The notes under the pieces: generated by a model
Seen by the model: the letters and a program-made list of their open reading frames with translations, nothing else
Told to the model about the DNA's origin: nothing
Database searches by the model: none
In this document: one piece after another, positions 34,268 through 42,453 of the stretch
Numbering within the stretch: position 1 is the first letter of the stretch
How the letters are laid out: every line of letters starts with the position of its first letter
Translations under genes and position numbers: made by a program
NCBI RefSeq assembly: GCF_014384785.1
Contig: NZ_JACRSU010000004.1
Span: forward strand, 62,001 to 126,000
From: Congzhengia minquanensis
GTDB taxonomy: Bacteria; Bacillota; Clostridia; UBA1381; UBA9506
Direction of reading: 5' to 3'
DNA length: 64,000 nucleotides

Positions 34268-35130
34268 CATTTTTGCTCATTTTCATCCTCTGCGTAATTG
34301 CCGCATTAAAAATAACATTGCAAAGCATGTTTGCCAAACATGTGGCTTGCACAAATACGGATGGAATTTTATATAACGGCTTTATTTTTATGGCGGCATT
34401 TTTTATGTTTCTTCCTTCCGTACGGTACCGTATTTCATGGAATACATTTTTGTTCGGTTCGTTTTTCGGAGGGTTGAGTGTACTTTTTCAGATGACATAC
34501 ATACAGGCGTTGTCTAAAGGGCCGGTTTCACTTACTGTTTTAATTAATAATTTTGGAATGCTGATTCCGGTTTTTGTATCAGCCCTGGTTTTTAAAGAGC
34601 CGTTTACCGGGTGGCGAATTGCAGGAACCGTACTTACGGGGATATCTTTTTTGTTCAATGTCGAAATGACGGGAAGCGGCGGTATAGACAAAAGATGGCT
34701 GGTTCCTGCATTTGCAACCTTTACGGCAAACGGCTTGCTTTCTGTTACACAAAAGGTTTATACCGTAGTGGGCGTTGCAAATGAAATCGGCGGATTTGTA
34801 TGTAGTGCATATTTCGCGGCAACAGTACTGTCTGGGTTAATTTATTTGGGACTAAGTATATCAGGCCAAAAAAAGACGTTTCGAATAAAGCCAAAAATTA
34901 TTGCTTCTGCTGCGCTTATTGGTATAATTTTAGGGCTTTTTCAGGCGCTAAACACTTATGCTGCTGGCGTAATTGACGGAACACTGCTTTTTCCGGCTTA
35001 TAACGGGGGTGTTACCCTGCTTTTAACAATTATTGGGGTATTGCTGTTTTGTGAAAGGCTGGATAAACGCCGGTGGATTGGCACCGGAACAGGAATTATA
35101 GCAATTGTATTAATGAGTATTCCGGTATAA
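34264..35130 (+). CDS. EamA/DMT family transporter
   Basis: The 288-residue product has about ten hydrophobic helices with the internal duplication of drug/metabolite transporters. Characteristic parts are QMTYIQALSKGPVSLTVLINN, VFVSALVFKEPFTGWRIAG in the first half and LLFPAYNGGVTLLLTIIGVLLFCERLDKRRWIGTG in the second. Members move metabolites such as sugars, nucleosides or amino acids across the inner membrane. ATGA overlap with the upstream glycosidase gene implies translational coupling and a linked substrate. Confidence 0.88.
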   Translation: MTFLLIFILCVIAALKITLQSMFAKHVACTNTDGILYNGFIFMAAFFMFLPSVRYRISWNTFLFGSFFGGLSVLFQMTYIQALSKGPVSLTVLINNFGMLIPVFVSALVFKEPFTGWRIAGTVLTGISFLFNVEMTGSGGIDKRWLVPAFATFTANGLLSVTQKVYTVVGVANEIGGFVCSAYFAATVLSGLIYLGLSISGQKKTFRIKPKIIASAALIGIILGLFQALNTYAAGVIDGTLLFPAYNGGVTLLLTIIGVLLFCERLDKRRWIGTGTGIIAIVLMSIPV

Positions 35131-35140
35131 ATTCAAAGGT

Positions 35141-35180
35141 AAAAGGCTGCGGAGAAACAATTGTTTCTCCGCAGCCTTTT
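35141..35180. terminator. Bidirectional terminator, perfect 40-bp palindrome
   Basis: Twenty bases beginning AAAAGGCTGCGG are followed directly by their exact reverse complement, so both strands form the same hairpin with an A-tract before and U-tract after. It lies between the convergent transporter and phosphotransferase genes. Confidence 0.92.
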
Positions 35181-35183
35181 CAC

Positions 35184-36062
35184 TCATTTCTTCGGCCTTC
35201 CGGACTTTAAAATGCTATCCATATGAAAATCGCCAAACTGAATATAATCGAACACCTCTTTTGGCACGTCACAGCTTTTCACATACGCCCAGGTACCGTT
35301 CCACATCAGGTTAATGATAAAAAAGTCATACAGCTTTTCCAAAAGAAACGGCGTGCATTCACCGAAATAGAGGCGCAGAAGTTCTTTTTGCTTTTCAGGC
35401 GTTAAGCCTGGTGCAATGCAGGACAAATCAAAGAACACGTCGCCCATGCCGGCATATTCATAATCAAGCAAAAACAGCTGCCCGCTGTTTGACAGAACAA
35501 AGTTGTTTACAAAGGGATCGCCGTGGCAAAGCCCAAAATGGAGTTTGGAATCGATGCTGTTGCGCTCCCTGCAAATCCTATATATTTCATAAGCGCGGGA
35601 AAACTCCGGGTGAAGGGAAATATTGTGTTCTTTTAACACTTCCAGCCTGCGTTCCACGTCGCCATAAAAATCAAATGCAAATGCAGTTTTTTGCGTGTGC
35701 ACGGTTTTTAGAACCTGAACCATTTGCGCAAGCCGTTTCGGGTCGTTCAAGTCATCAGCTGCCAGCTCTCTGCCATAAATGTATTTGGTCACCATATTGC
35801 CTGTTTCCAAATCGTAATAAACCAGGTTTGCACCGCAGGAAAGCTTTGAAACAAGATTTAACGCAGCCTCCTCGGCATGGCGGTTGATGGATAATATGCC
35901 TGCCTGACGAGTGCCGAGCCGCAAAACAAATTCTTCATCGCGGTAGGAACATTTATAGCTTTCGTTGGTGCTGCCCATTGGCTGTGGTGCAATTGTGCAT
36001 TCTGAACGGTTCCAGCCCAAACGGCCTAAAAGCTGGCAAATGCGTTGCTCGGGTAAGGACAT
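35184..36062 (-). CDS. Choline/aminoglycoside kinase-like phosphotransferase
   Basis: The 292-residue protein belongs to the APH/ChoK kinase-like superfamily. The N-terminal lobe has QPMGSTNESYKCSYRDEEFVLRLG, with a strand resembling the nucleotide loop; the catalytic motif is LCHGDPFVNNFVLS (HGD...N) and the metal-binding Asp lies in LFLLDYEYAGMGDVFFDLS. It resembles LicA choline kinases more than antibiotic kinases, so phosphorylation of choline, ethanolamine or a sugar for surface decoration is the likelier role. GAGGTG is seven bases before the ATG. It lies upstream of, and reads toward, the palindromic terminator. Confidence 0.8.
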   Translation of the reverse strand: MSLPEQRICQLLGRLGWNRSECTIAPQPMGSTNESYKCSYRDEEFVLRLGTRQAGILSINRHAEEAALNLVSKLSCGANLVYYDLETGNMVTKYIYGRELAADDLNDPKRLAQMVQVLKTVHTQKTAFAFDFYGDVERRLEVLKEHNISLHPEFSRAYEIYRICRERNSIDSKLHFGLCHGDPFVNNFVLSNSGQLFLLDYEYAGMGDVFFDLSCIAPGLTPEKQKELLRLYFGECTPFLLEKLYDFFIINLMWNGTWAYVKSCDVPKEVFDYIQFGDFHMDSILKSGRPKK

Positions 36063-36087
36063 GGTTTATCACCTCAATTCGTAGAAC

Positions 36088-36116
36088 AAAAAAGCCTGCC
36101 GGTTGGCGGGCTTTTT
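36088..36116 (-). terminator. Terminator of galE
   Basis: On the minus strand AGCCCGCC, loop AACC and GGCAGGCT form an 8-bp stem (one wobble) followed by TTTTTT, nine bases after the galE stop. Confidence 0.88.
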
Positions 36117-36124
36117 ATTTATAA

Positions 36125-37132
36125 TCATAATCCGTTGGGGTTTTGTTTCACAAATTTCCAGCTGTCGCGGCACATGTCCTCAATGCCGAACTGCGCCTGC
36201 CAGCCCAAAAGCTCTTTTGCCTTTTTCGGATCTGCAAAGCACACGGCAATGTCGCCGGGTCTGCGGGGCGCAATTTTGTAGTTCACCTTTACATTGTTTG
36301 CCGTTTCAAAAGCGTGTACCATATCTAAAACGCTGTAGCCAATGCCTGTTCCCAGGTTATATGCGTCAACGCCGGAGCCGCCGAGGACCTTTTCCACAGC
36401 CTTAATGTGGCCTTGCGCTAGGTCAACCACATGAATATAATCCCGTACACCGGTGCCGTCTTTCGTATCATAGTCATCCCCAAAAACACTTAAAACTTCC
36501 AGTTTTCCGGCTGCAACCTGGGCAATGTATGGCATCAGGTTGTTGGGAATCCCGTTGGGGTCTTCGCCGATTAAGCCGCTTTTATGAGCGCCGATGGGGT
36601 TAAAGTAGCGCAAAAGCGCAATGCTCCACTCGTTGTCCGCCACAAAAATATCCTGCAAAATGTTTTCAATCATCAGTTTGGTGCTGCCGTAAGGATTCGT
36701 CGTATGTAACGGGAAATCCTCGCGGATGGGAACGGTTTTAGGACTTCCATAAACTGTGGCTGAAGAGCTGAACACAATTTTTTTCACGCCGGCTTCCTGC
36801 ATAACCTGGCAGAGAATCAGCGTGCCCGAGATATTGTTGTGATAGTAGCGGATTGGTTGGGCAACCGATTCGCCTACGGCCTTCAGGCCCGCAAAGTGGA
36901 TGACAGCATCAATTTTGTTTTCTATAAAAATAGTTTCCACGGCTGCTTTATCCAGCAAATCCGCTTCGTAAAATTTAAAATCCTTGCCTGTAATCTGTTT
37001 TATCCGGTTTAAAGCTTCTGGTTTGGAGTTGATAAAGTTATCAACAATCACAACCTCATAGCCGTTTTCCAACAGCTCCACGCAGGTGTGGCTTCCAATA
37101 AATCCGGCTCCGCCGGTAACTAAAATTGCCAT
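36125..37132 (-). CDS. galE: UDP-glucose 4-epimerase
   Basis: GalE interconverts UDP-glucose and UDP-galactose with bound NAD; it serves galactose use and surface glycan synthesis. The 335-residue product is a short-chain dehydrogenase fold with [20 protein letters not shown], the catalytic SSSATVYG serine region and the YGSTKLMIE Tyr-x-x-x-Lys motif, then the substrate motif [10 protein letters not shown]. The ATG at 37132 was chosen for its family start, although AAAGG is 13 bases away; an in-frame TTG at 37138 is better spaced and adds only two residues. Confidence 0.96.
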   Translation of the reverse strand: MAILVTGGAGFIGSHTCVELLENGYEVVIVDNFINSKPEALNRIKQITGKDFKFYEADLLDKAAVETIFIENKIDAVIHFAGLKAVGESVAQPIRYYHNNISGTLILCQVMQEAGVKKIVFSSSATVYGSPKTVPIREDFPLHTTNPYGSTKLMIENILQDIFVADNEWSIALLRYFNPIGAHKSGLIGEDPNGIPNNLMPYIAQVAAGKLEVLSVFGDDYDTKDGTGVRDYIHVVDLAQGHIKAVEKVLGGSGVDAYNLGTGIGYSVLDMVHAFETANNVKVNYKIAPRRPGDIAVCFADPKKAKELLGWQAQFGIEDMCRDSWKFVKQNPNGL

Positions 37133-37161
37133 ATTCAAGTTTCAACCTTTCTAATCAATGT

Positions 37162-38688
37162 CTATTTATAATATATGTAAATATTCTGCTGTGTATCAAT
37201 CCATTTTAATTCGCAGTTCAATCCATCGACCACATTTCTTAGCGGCACCAAAGTAGAACCATTTAAAAGAACGGGGGCCTGCTGCATCGGCGTGGGTATT
37301 CCTGCTACATATCCAATCTTGCTTCCCACTGTCATGGAAATGGTGATGTAGTTCAAGCTGATATTAATTCTCTGGTTTTCCGCGTTCCAGGCGATGCTGC
37401 CGCCTAACAGTTCCACTACGTCGCGAACGGGAATCATTGTCGTGCCGTCAATTAAAACAGGCGGGGCAGACAACGTCCGCTCATCAATACCTTTCAGCGC
37501 AATTTTAGAGCCAATTTTCATGGAAATGCAATTTTCCCTATCGGGAGTTAAGGGGCGCGTACTGTCAGACGCGGGATTTTGAATGGTTGGCCCGTCTGTG
37601 TTTGGTGAGGTTGTATTGTCTGGTGTAGGGGTAACCGTGGGGGTGGGCGTGTCAACTGCCGGCGGAGTGGTTTCTGCCGGTTTCACGTTTAATGTGAGAT
37701 AGCCCCAAAGCACGCCGTCTAACGAATATGGCGCTCTGCCGTTGTGATATTCCCCGCAGTCTGCAAAGGTGGGGGGCACCAGCTCGGTTCCCGTTTCATC
37801 TATGTAGCCCCATTTGCCGTCTTTATAAACCCTTGCCACGCCGTCAGTATATTGATAGCAAAAATCATACTGCGTTTTTAAAAGCCATTCGCCGTTGGCA
37901 TGAATAAAGCCGCTGACCGTGCCAGCCTTGGCCGGATACCGATTGCTGTTGTCCGGCGGGCCGATATAATCGAAATCGAAAGAGGAGGTGCGCGTTCCCG
38001 CAGTGTCTATAATGCCATATTTGCCGTTTAAGCGGCACACCGCATAACCGTTTTTAAAATCACTTGCATAGTCGTAAGCAGGCTTCACGGAATATGCGCC
38101 GTAGCTGGTGATAAATCCCCATTTGCCGCCGAACTTCACAGCAGCGTAACCTTCGTGAAAGTCGAACGCCATTTCAAACTGGGGATGAATAATAATGTTT
38201 CCCTCCGTGTCGCTGTAACCATAAAGACCGTTTATCATGCCGCAGATAGCACCCTCAGACGGTGAGAAAGAATATGTAAACGGCGAATGAAAAATCACGT
38301 CGCCGTAAATATTGATATATGCATACTTGCCGTCTGATTTCTGCACCATTGCAACGCCGTTTTTAAAACAGCCCGCCGTAGTATATTGATATGGAATCAG
38401 CTCTGCTCCGGCGGGAGTGATGTAACCCCACTTGCCGCCCTTTTTTGCCGGAATATATTCAGATGTGATGTCTCCCATTGCCTCCCAGTTGTAGCCTGTA
38501 ATGGCGGTGCCGTTGGTGTCGGCCAACGCCCATTTTGAATTTTTTGAAACCTTTGTAACGCTGCTTTCAAAGGATTCCGCCATGTTGTATTGTGGGCTGC
38601 ATACCACCGTGTAGCCGGCTGCAGACGCAGACAGGCCTGCTGCGAAAACCAGCAGTAACACAAGCAATACTGTTATTGTTTTTTTCAT
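37162..38688 (-). CDS. Secreted WG-repeat protein with C-terminal stalk (copper amine oxidase-like) domain
   Basis: The 508-residue product has a signal peptide (MKKTITVLLVLLLVFAAGLS). Residues about 40-340 hold some nine WG/beta-strand repeats with centres such as GKWGYIT, GKYAYIN, GKWGFIT, GKYGIID and GKWGYID. A Thr/Pro linker (PTPTVTPTPDNTT) leads to two half-units of a copper amine oxidase N-terminal-type domain (VLIDGTTMIPVRDVVELLGG and VLLNGSTLVPLRNVVDGL) that in clostridia is a surface stalk module without copper function. The role is likely binding or adhesion at the cell surface. It lies 34 bases after pfkA. Confidence 0.85.
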   Translation of the reverse strand: MKKTITVLLVLLLVFAAGLSASAAGYTVVCSPQYNMAESFESSVTKVSKNSKWALADTNGTAITGYNWEAMGDITSEYIPAKKGGKWGYITPAGAELIPYQYTTAGCFKNGVAMVQKSDGKYAYINIYGDVIFHSPFTYSFSPSEGAICGMINGLYGYSDTEGNIIIHPQFEMAFDFHEGYAAVKFGGKWGFITSYGAYSVKPAYDYASDFKNGYAVCRLNGKYGIIDTAGTRTSSFDFDYIGPPDNSNRYPAKAGTVSGFIHANGEWLLKTQYDFCYQYTDGVARVYKDGKWGYIDETGTELVPPTFADCGEYHNGRAPYSLDGVLWGYLTLNVKPAETTPPAVDTPTPTVTPTPDNTTSPNTDGPTIQNPASDSTRPLTPDRENCISMKIGSKIALKGIDERTLSAPPVLIDGTTMIPVRDVVELLGGSIAWNAENQRINISLNYITISMTVGSKIGYVAGIPTPMQQAPVLLNGSTLVPLRNVVDGLNCELKWIDTQQNIYIYYK

Positions 38689-38722
38689 AAACCTCACACC
38701 TTTGTATTCTACTTTTGCGCAA

Positions 38723-39817
38723 TCAGTCGCCGAACGAAATGCCAATGCCTTTCGCAATGCTGACCAGCTCGCCGCTGGGATCAACCGCCTTATTTTTTCC
38801 GATAACGTCTTCTAAAGAGGCATATCCCATGTCGTCGCCCTTTAAGGTCACCATCATGCCGAATTTTCCCTGCATCAAAAGCTCAACTGCCGCGGCGCCG
38901 TATCGGGTGGATAAAATGCGGTCGTGAGCCGTAGGAGAGCCGCCCCGCTGAATGTGCCCCAAAATGGTGGACCGCGCTTCAAGCCCCACCAGGCTCTCCA
39001 GCTCTTCGGCAATTTTGTTGCCGATGCCGCCCAGACGAATGGGGTCGGGGCTGCCTTCAATCACCTTGCTCACATGAAGCTCGCCGGAAACAGATTTTGC
39101 GCCCTCTGCAACCACCACAACCGCAAAGTTTTTGCCGCGGCTGGCGCGTTCCTTTAACGAATCGGCCACTTTTTGAATATCGTAGGGGATTTCCGGAATT
39201 AAAATCGCGTCGGCGCCGCCGGAAATTCCGGCTGCCAAAGCAATCCAACCGGCATATCTTCCCATAACCTCCAAAACCATAATCCTGCTGTGGGAAAGCG
39301 CTGTGGAATGAAGCCGGTCTGCCGCTTCGCAGGCAACGCTCACCGCGGTGTCGAACCCGAAGGTATAGTCTGTGCAGCTTAAATCGTTGTCAATGGTTTT
39401 TGGCACGCCGACAACCTTTACGCCCTTGCGTGCAAAATCGCGCCCGCTGGTCAGCGTTCCGTCGCCGCCGATGATTACCATTGCGTCAATGCCATTTTTC
39501 TTCATGTTCTCCACGCCAACGTCGGACACGTCTTTCTGCACCATTTTTCCGTTTTCTTCTACGGTGTAGTCAAAAAGATTATCCTTGTTCGAAGAATAGA
39601 GCATGGTTCCGCCAATTGGCAGAATGCCCGAAACGGAATCTAAGGTTAGTTCTGTTACGTCGTTGTGATACAGCCCCTTGTAGCCGTGGTTAAAGCCCAC
39701 AACCTCCAGGCCGTATTTTAAAATTGCAGTTCTGACAACGGAACGGATAACGGGGTTTAAACCCGGACAGTCCCCTCCCGCCGTTAAAATTCCAATTTTT
39801 TTAATTTCTCTCTGCAT
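38723..39817 (-). CDS. pfkA: 6-phosphofructokinase
   Basis: The 364-residue cytoplasmic enzyme phosphorylates fructose 6-phosphate in glycolysis. It has KIGILTAGGDCPGLNPVIR, the GGDGTLTSG loop, the catalytic PKTIDNDLSCTD, and the sugar-phosphate motif VMGRYAGWIAL. The Gly in GGDG suggests ATP use, since PPi enzymes have GGDD, but Lys in PKTIDND is the form usual in PPi-type enzymes, so the phosphoryl donor should be tested. It is longer than the 320-residue PfkA of E. coli or Bacillus and belongs to the longer clade. GGGAGG is four bases before the ATG. Confidence 0.92.
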   Translation of the reverse strand: MQREIKKIGILTAGGDCPGLNPVIRSVVRTAILKYGLEVVGFNHGYKGLYHNDVTELTLDSVSGILPIGGTMLYSSNKDNLFDYTVEENGKMVQKDVSDVGVENMKKNGIDAMVIIGGDGTLTSGRDFARKGVKVVGVPKTIDNDLSCTDYTFGFDTAVSVACEAADRLHSTALSHSRIMVLEVMGRYAGWIALAAGISGGADAILIPEIPYDIQKVADSLKERASRGKNFAVVVVAEGAKSVSGELHVSKVIEGSPDPIRLGGIGNKIAEELESLVGLEARSTILGHIQRGGSPTAHDRILSTRYGAAAVELLMQGKFGMMVTLKGDDMGYASLEDVIGKNKAVDPSGELVSIAKGIGISFGD

Positions 39818-39925
39818 AGTGCCTCCCTGATGTAAAAAATTTTCTGATAATTACTTCTATTTTAACCTATATTTAAGTAAATTTCAATAAAATATGAAAA
39901 AAAACTATTTTTTTTTCAAAAACAA

Positions 39926-39934
39926 TGGTATAAT
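39926..39934 (+). promoter_or_regulatory. Extended -10 promoter of the tsaC operon
   Basis: TGGTATAAT gives an extended -10 (TGn plus consensus TATAAT) about 20 bases before the tsaC start. No good -35 box is visible. Confidence 0.6.
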
Positions 39935-39954
39935 GAAATACTGGGTGACTATGT

Positions 39955-40980
39955 ATGACCTCAAAAATGATTAAAATTGAATCAACAGCTGACTTTGAAA
40001 AGCTGAGCGAGCCTGCAAAGGCACTGGCAGAAGGGAAGCTTGTTGCCTTTCCCACAGAAACGGTTTACGGCCTGGGCGGCAATGCGCTTGATGCACAGAC
40101 GGTAAAAAAAATTTATGGTGCAAAGGGGCGGCCCTCTGACAACCCCTTAATTGTGCATGTGTCTTCTAAGGAAGATGTGTACAGTTTAGCGGAAACCGTG
40201 CCGGAGAATGCAGAAAAAATCCTGGACATACTTTGCCCAGGTCCCATAACGATTATACTAAACAAAAGCAATCTTGTCCCAGATGTGGTCACAGCAGGCG
40301 GAAAAACTGTCGCAATCCGCTTCCCTGAAAATGAAATTGCCCGGGAACTCATTAAAAAAAGCGGGGTGCCGGTGGCAGCGCCCTCGGCGAACCTGTCAGG
40401 ACGGCCCAGCCCGACCACCGCAGCTCATGTGGCGGAGGATTTGTCAGATAAAATTGATTATATTATAGACGGCGGGTCATGCCGCGTGGGGCTTGAGTCC
40501 ACAGTGATTGATCTAACCGTCACCCCGCCGCGGATTTTGCGGCCCGGCGGCGTATCCCAGGAGACGTTAGCGGCCCTTTTGGGAGAGGTTACGGGCTATG
40601 CGCCCCGGGACGAGGACACAACGTCTCCCAAAAGTCCCGGAATGAAATATAAGCACTATGCGCCGAAGGCAGAAATGGTTGTGTTTGAAGGCAAAACCTG
40701 CCGGGACGCAATCCTGAAGCAGGTAACGGCTTGTAAGAACAAAAAGGTTTGCGTTTTAACTGCCGGACAGACGGATTTGTATGACTGTGATGTGATTGAC
40801 TGCGGCAAAGAGCCGGTAGAATATGCAAAAGCGTTGTTTGGCGCACTGCGCGAGGCAGACGCCCTTGGGGCGGACGTAATTTTTGCAGAGCTTCCGTTTG
40901 CGCCCGGCGGCATTGTAACCGCCTTAAAAAACAGAATTTATAAATCCTGCGGAGGGAATGTGATAACGTGCAAATCGTAG
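39955..40980 (+). CDS. tsaC: L-threonylcarbamoyladenylate synthase (Sua5/TsaC/YwlC)
   Basis: TsaC makes threonylcarbamoyl-AMP from threonine, bicarbonate and ATP, the first step of t6A37 tRNA modification. The 341-residue protein has the YrdC core (LVAFPTETVYGLGGNALD, KGRPSDNPLIVHV, CPGPITIIL, VPVAAPSANLSGRPSPT) and a C-terminal Sua5 domain, so it is the long form. The linker SPGMKYKHYAPKAEM is typical. The ribosome binding site is weak. It overlaps rimI by 13 bases and shares an operon with tsaD, the next enzyme of the same pathway. Confidence 0.96.
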   Translation: MTSKMIKIESTADFEKLSEPAKALAEGKLVAFPTETVYGLGGNALDAQTVKKIYGAKGRPSDNPLIVHVSSKEDVYSLAETVPENAEKILDILCPGPITIILNKSNLVPDVVTAGGKTVAIRFPENEIARELIKKSGVPVAAPSANLSGRPSPTTAAHVAEDLSDKIDYIIDGGSCRVGLESTVIDLTVTPPRILRPGGVSQETLAALLGEVTGYAPRDEDTTSPKSPGMKYKHYAPKAEMVVFEGKTCRDAILKQVTACKNKKVCVLTAGQTDLYDCDVIDCGKEPVEYAKALFGALREADALGADVIFAELPFAPGGIVTALKNRIYKSCGGNVITCKS

Positions 40981-41429
40981 ATATGACGGCGGAGCACCTT
41001 GCTGATATTTTAACGGTGGAGGCGGAGTCCTTTCCCCACCCATGGACTGAAAAAATGTTTTTAGAAGAACTATCGGGCAAGTTTTCCGTTTACCGCGCAG
41101 CGGTGGAAGACGGCCGGGCCGTAGGCTACATGGGCATGTGGCTTTTGGCCGGAGAGGGGCACATAACCAACATTGCCGTGGCAAAGAATTTTCGCTGCCG
41201 TGGTTTGGGTTCGGCGCTGATGGACGATTTCATCTCTCTTGCAGAACAACAGTCTTTAACCCTAATGACACTGGAGGTCCGCGAATCGAATACAGGCGCG
41301 ATTGCGCTGTATGAGAAAAAGGGGTTTGAAGAAGTGGGCCGGAGAAAAAACTATTACGACAACACGGAAGACGCGCTGATTATGACAAAATATTTTTCAA
41401 TAACAGAGGGAACAAAATGGAGAATTTAA
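40968..41429 (+). CDS. rimI: Ribosomal protein S18-alanine N-acetyltransferase RimI
   Basis: RimI is a GNAT that acetylates the N-terminal alanine of ribosomal protein S18. The 153-residue product has the family features [37 protein letters not shown] (acetyl-CoA loop RCRGLG) and [29 protein letters not shown]. The start is GTG at 40968, within the end of tsaC, after GGAGGG at about eleven bases. It overlaps tsaD by 13 bases. The tsaC-rimI-tsaD order replaces the frequent tsaE-tsaB-rimI-tsaD. Confidence 0.94.
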   Translation: MQIVDMTAEHLADILTVEAESFPHPWTEKMFLEELSGKFSVYRAAVEDGRAVGYMGMWLLAGEGHITNIAVAKNFRCRGLGSALMDDFISLAEQQSLTLMTLEVRESNTGAIALYEKKGFEEVGRRKNYYDNTEDALIMTKYFSITEGTKWRI

Positions 41430-42424
41430 TTTTAGCGATTGAATCGTCCTGCGACGAGACCTCCGCTGCTGTGGTAAAAAACGGCAGGCAGGTGCTGTCT
41501 AACATCATTTCGTCGCAGATTGACATACACAAAAAATTTGGCGGCGTGGTGCCTGAGGTAGCCTCCCGCAACCATGTTTTAAATATATCCACCGTAGTGG
41601 CTGAGGCAATGGAAACAGCGGCAGTAAGTTATGACGACCTAAGCGCTGTGGCTGTAACCTACGGGCCGGGCCTTATCGGTGCGCTTTTGGTGGGTGTTTC
41701 CTACGCAAAGGCGGTCAGTGCGGCAAAAAATATTCCGCTGATTGCCGTAAACCACATTCATGGGCACATTGCCGCAAATTATATTACGCACCCCGATTTA
41801 GAGCCGCCCTTTGTTTGCCTGGTAGCCTCCGGCGGCCACAGCCATATTCTTCATGTTAAAACCTATACGGAATTTGAAATTTTGGGACGCACGCGGGACG
41901 ACGCGGCGGGCGAGGCATTTGATAAAATCGCCCGGGTCATTGGGCTGGGCTATCCCGGCGGGCCGAAAGTTGAGGCTTTAGCAAAAGAGGGCAGCATAGA
42001 CGCGGTGACATTCCCCCAGGTGGAATTTTCAGACAACCCTTACGATTTCAGTTTCAGCGGGGTGAAAACCTCGGTTATCAACTATCTCCACACGAAAGAA
42101 CAAAAGCAGGAGGAAGTGAACCGGGCGGACATTGCCGCAGGATTTCAAAAAGCGGTGGTGGAGGCGCTGACAAAGCATACATTGCGTGCCGCAGAGAATA
42201 TGGGGGCGGACAAGCTTGTTCTGGCCGGCGGCGTCAGCGCAAACGGCGCACTGCGCGCCTCGTTTGAAGCGGCCGCCCGCGATAAACAGTTACAATTATT
42301 CTACCCGCAGCCGGTTTTATGCACGGACAATGCCGCAATGATTGGTTGCGCCGGTTTTTATAAATATAAAAGCAACGACTTTGCCGATAGCTCATTAAAC
42401 GCTGTAGCGAACTTAAAATTGTAA
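41417..42424 (+). CDS. tsaD: tRNA N6-threonylcarbamoyltransferase TsaD
   Basis: TsaD transfers threonylcarbamoyl from TC-AMP to A37 of tRNAs that read ANN codons, working with TsaB and TsaE. The 335-residue ASKHA-fold protein starts [16 protein letters not shown], and has the metal-binding histidines in NHIHGHIAA, the SGGHSHI loop, [18 protein letters not shown] and [18 protein letters not shown] is eight bases before the ATG. tsaB and tsaE are not in this window and must be elsewhere. Confidence 0.97.
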   Translation: MENLILAIESSCDETSAAVVKNGRQVLSNIISSQIDIHKKFGGVVPEVASRNHVLNISTVVAEAMETAAVSYDDLSAVAVTYGPGLIGALLVGVSYAKAVSAAKNIPLIAVNHIHGHIAANYITHPDLEPPFVCLVASGGHSHILHVKTYTEFEILGRTRDDAAGEAFDKIARVIGLGYPGGPKVEALAKEGSIDAVTFPQVEFSDNPYDFSFSGVKTSVINYLHTKEQKQEEVNRADIAAGFQKAVVEALTKHTLRAAENMGADKLVLAGGVSANGALRASFEAAARDKQLQLFYPQPVLCTDNAAMIGCAGFYKYKSNDFADSSLNAVANLKL

Positions 42425-42453
42425 GTTTTGGCAAGGGAAAGGAAGTGTTTTGT

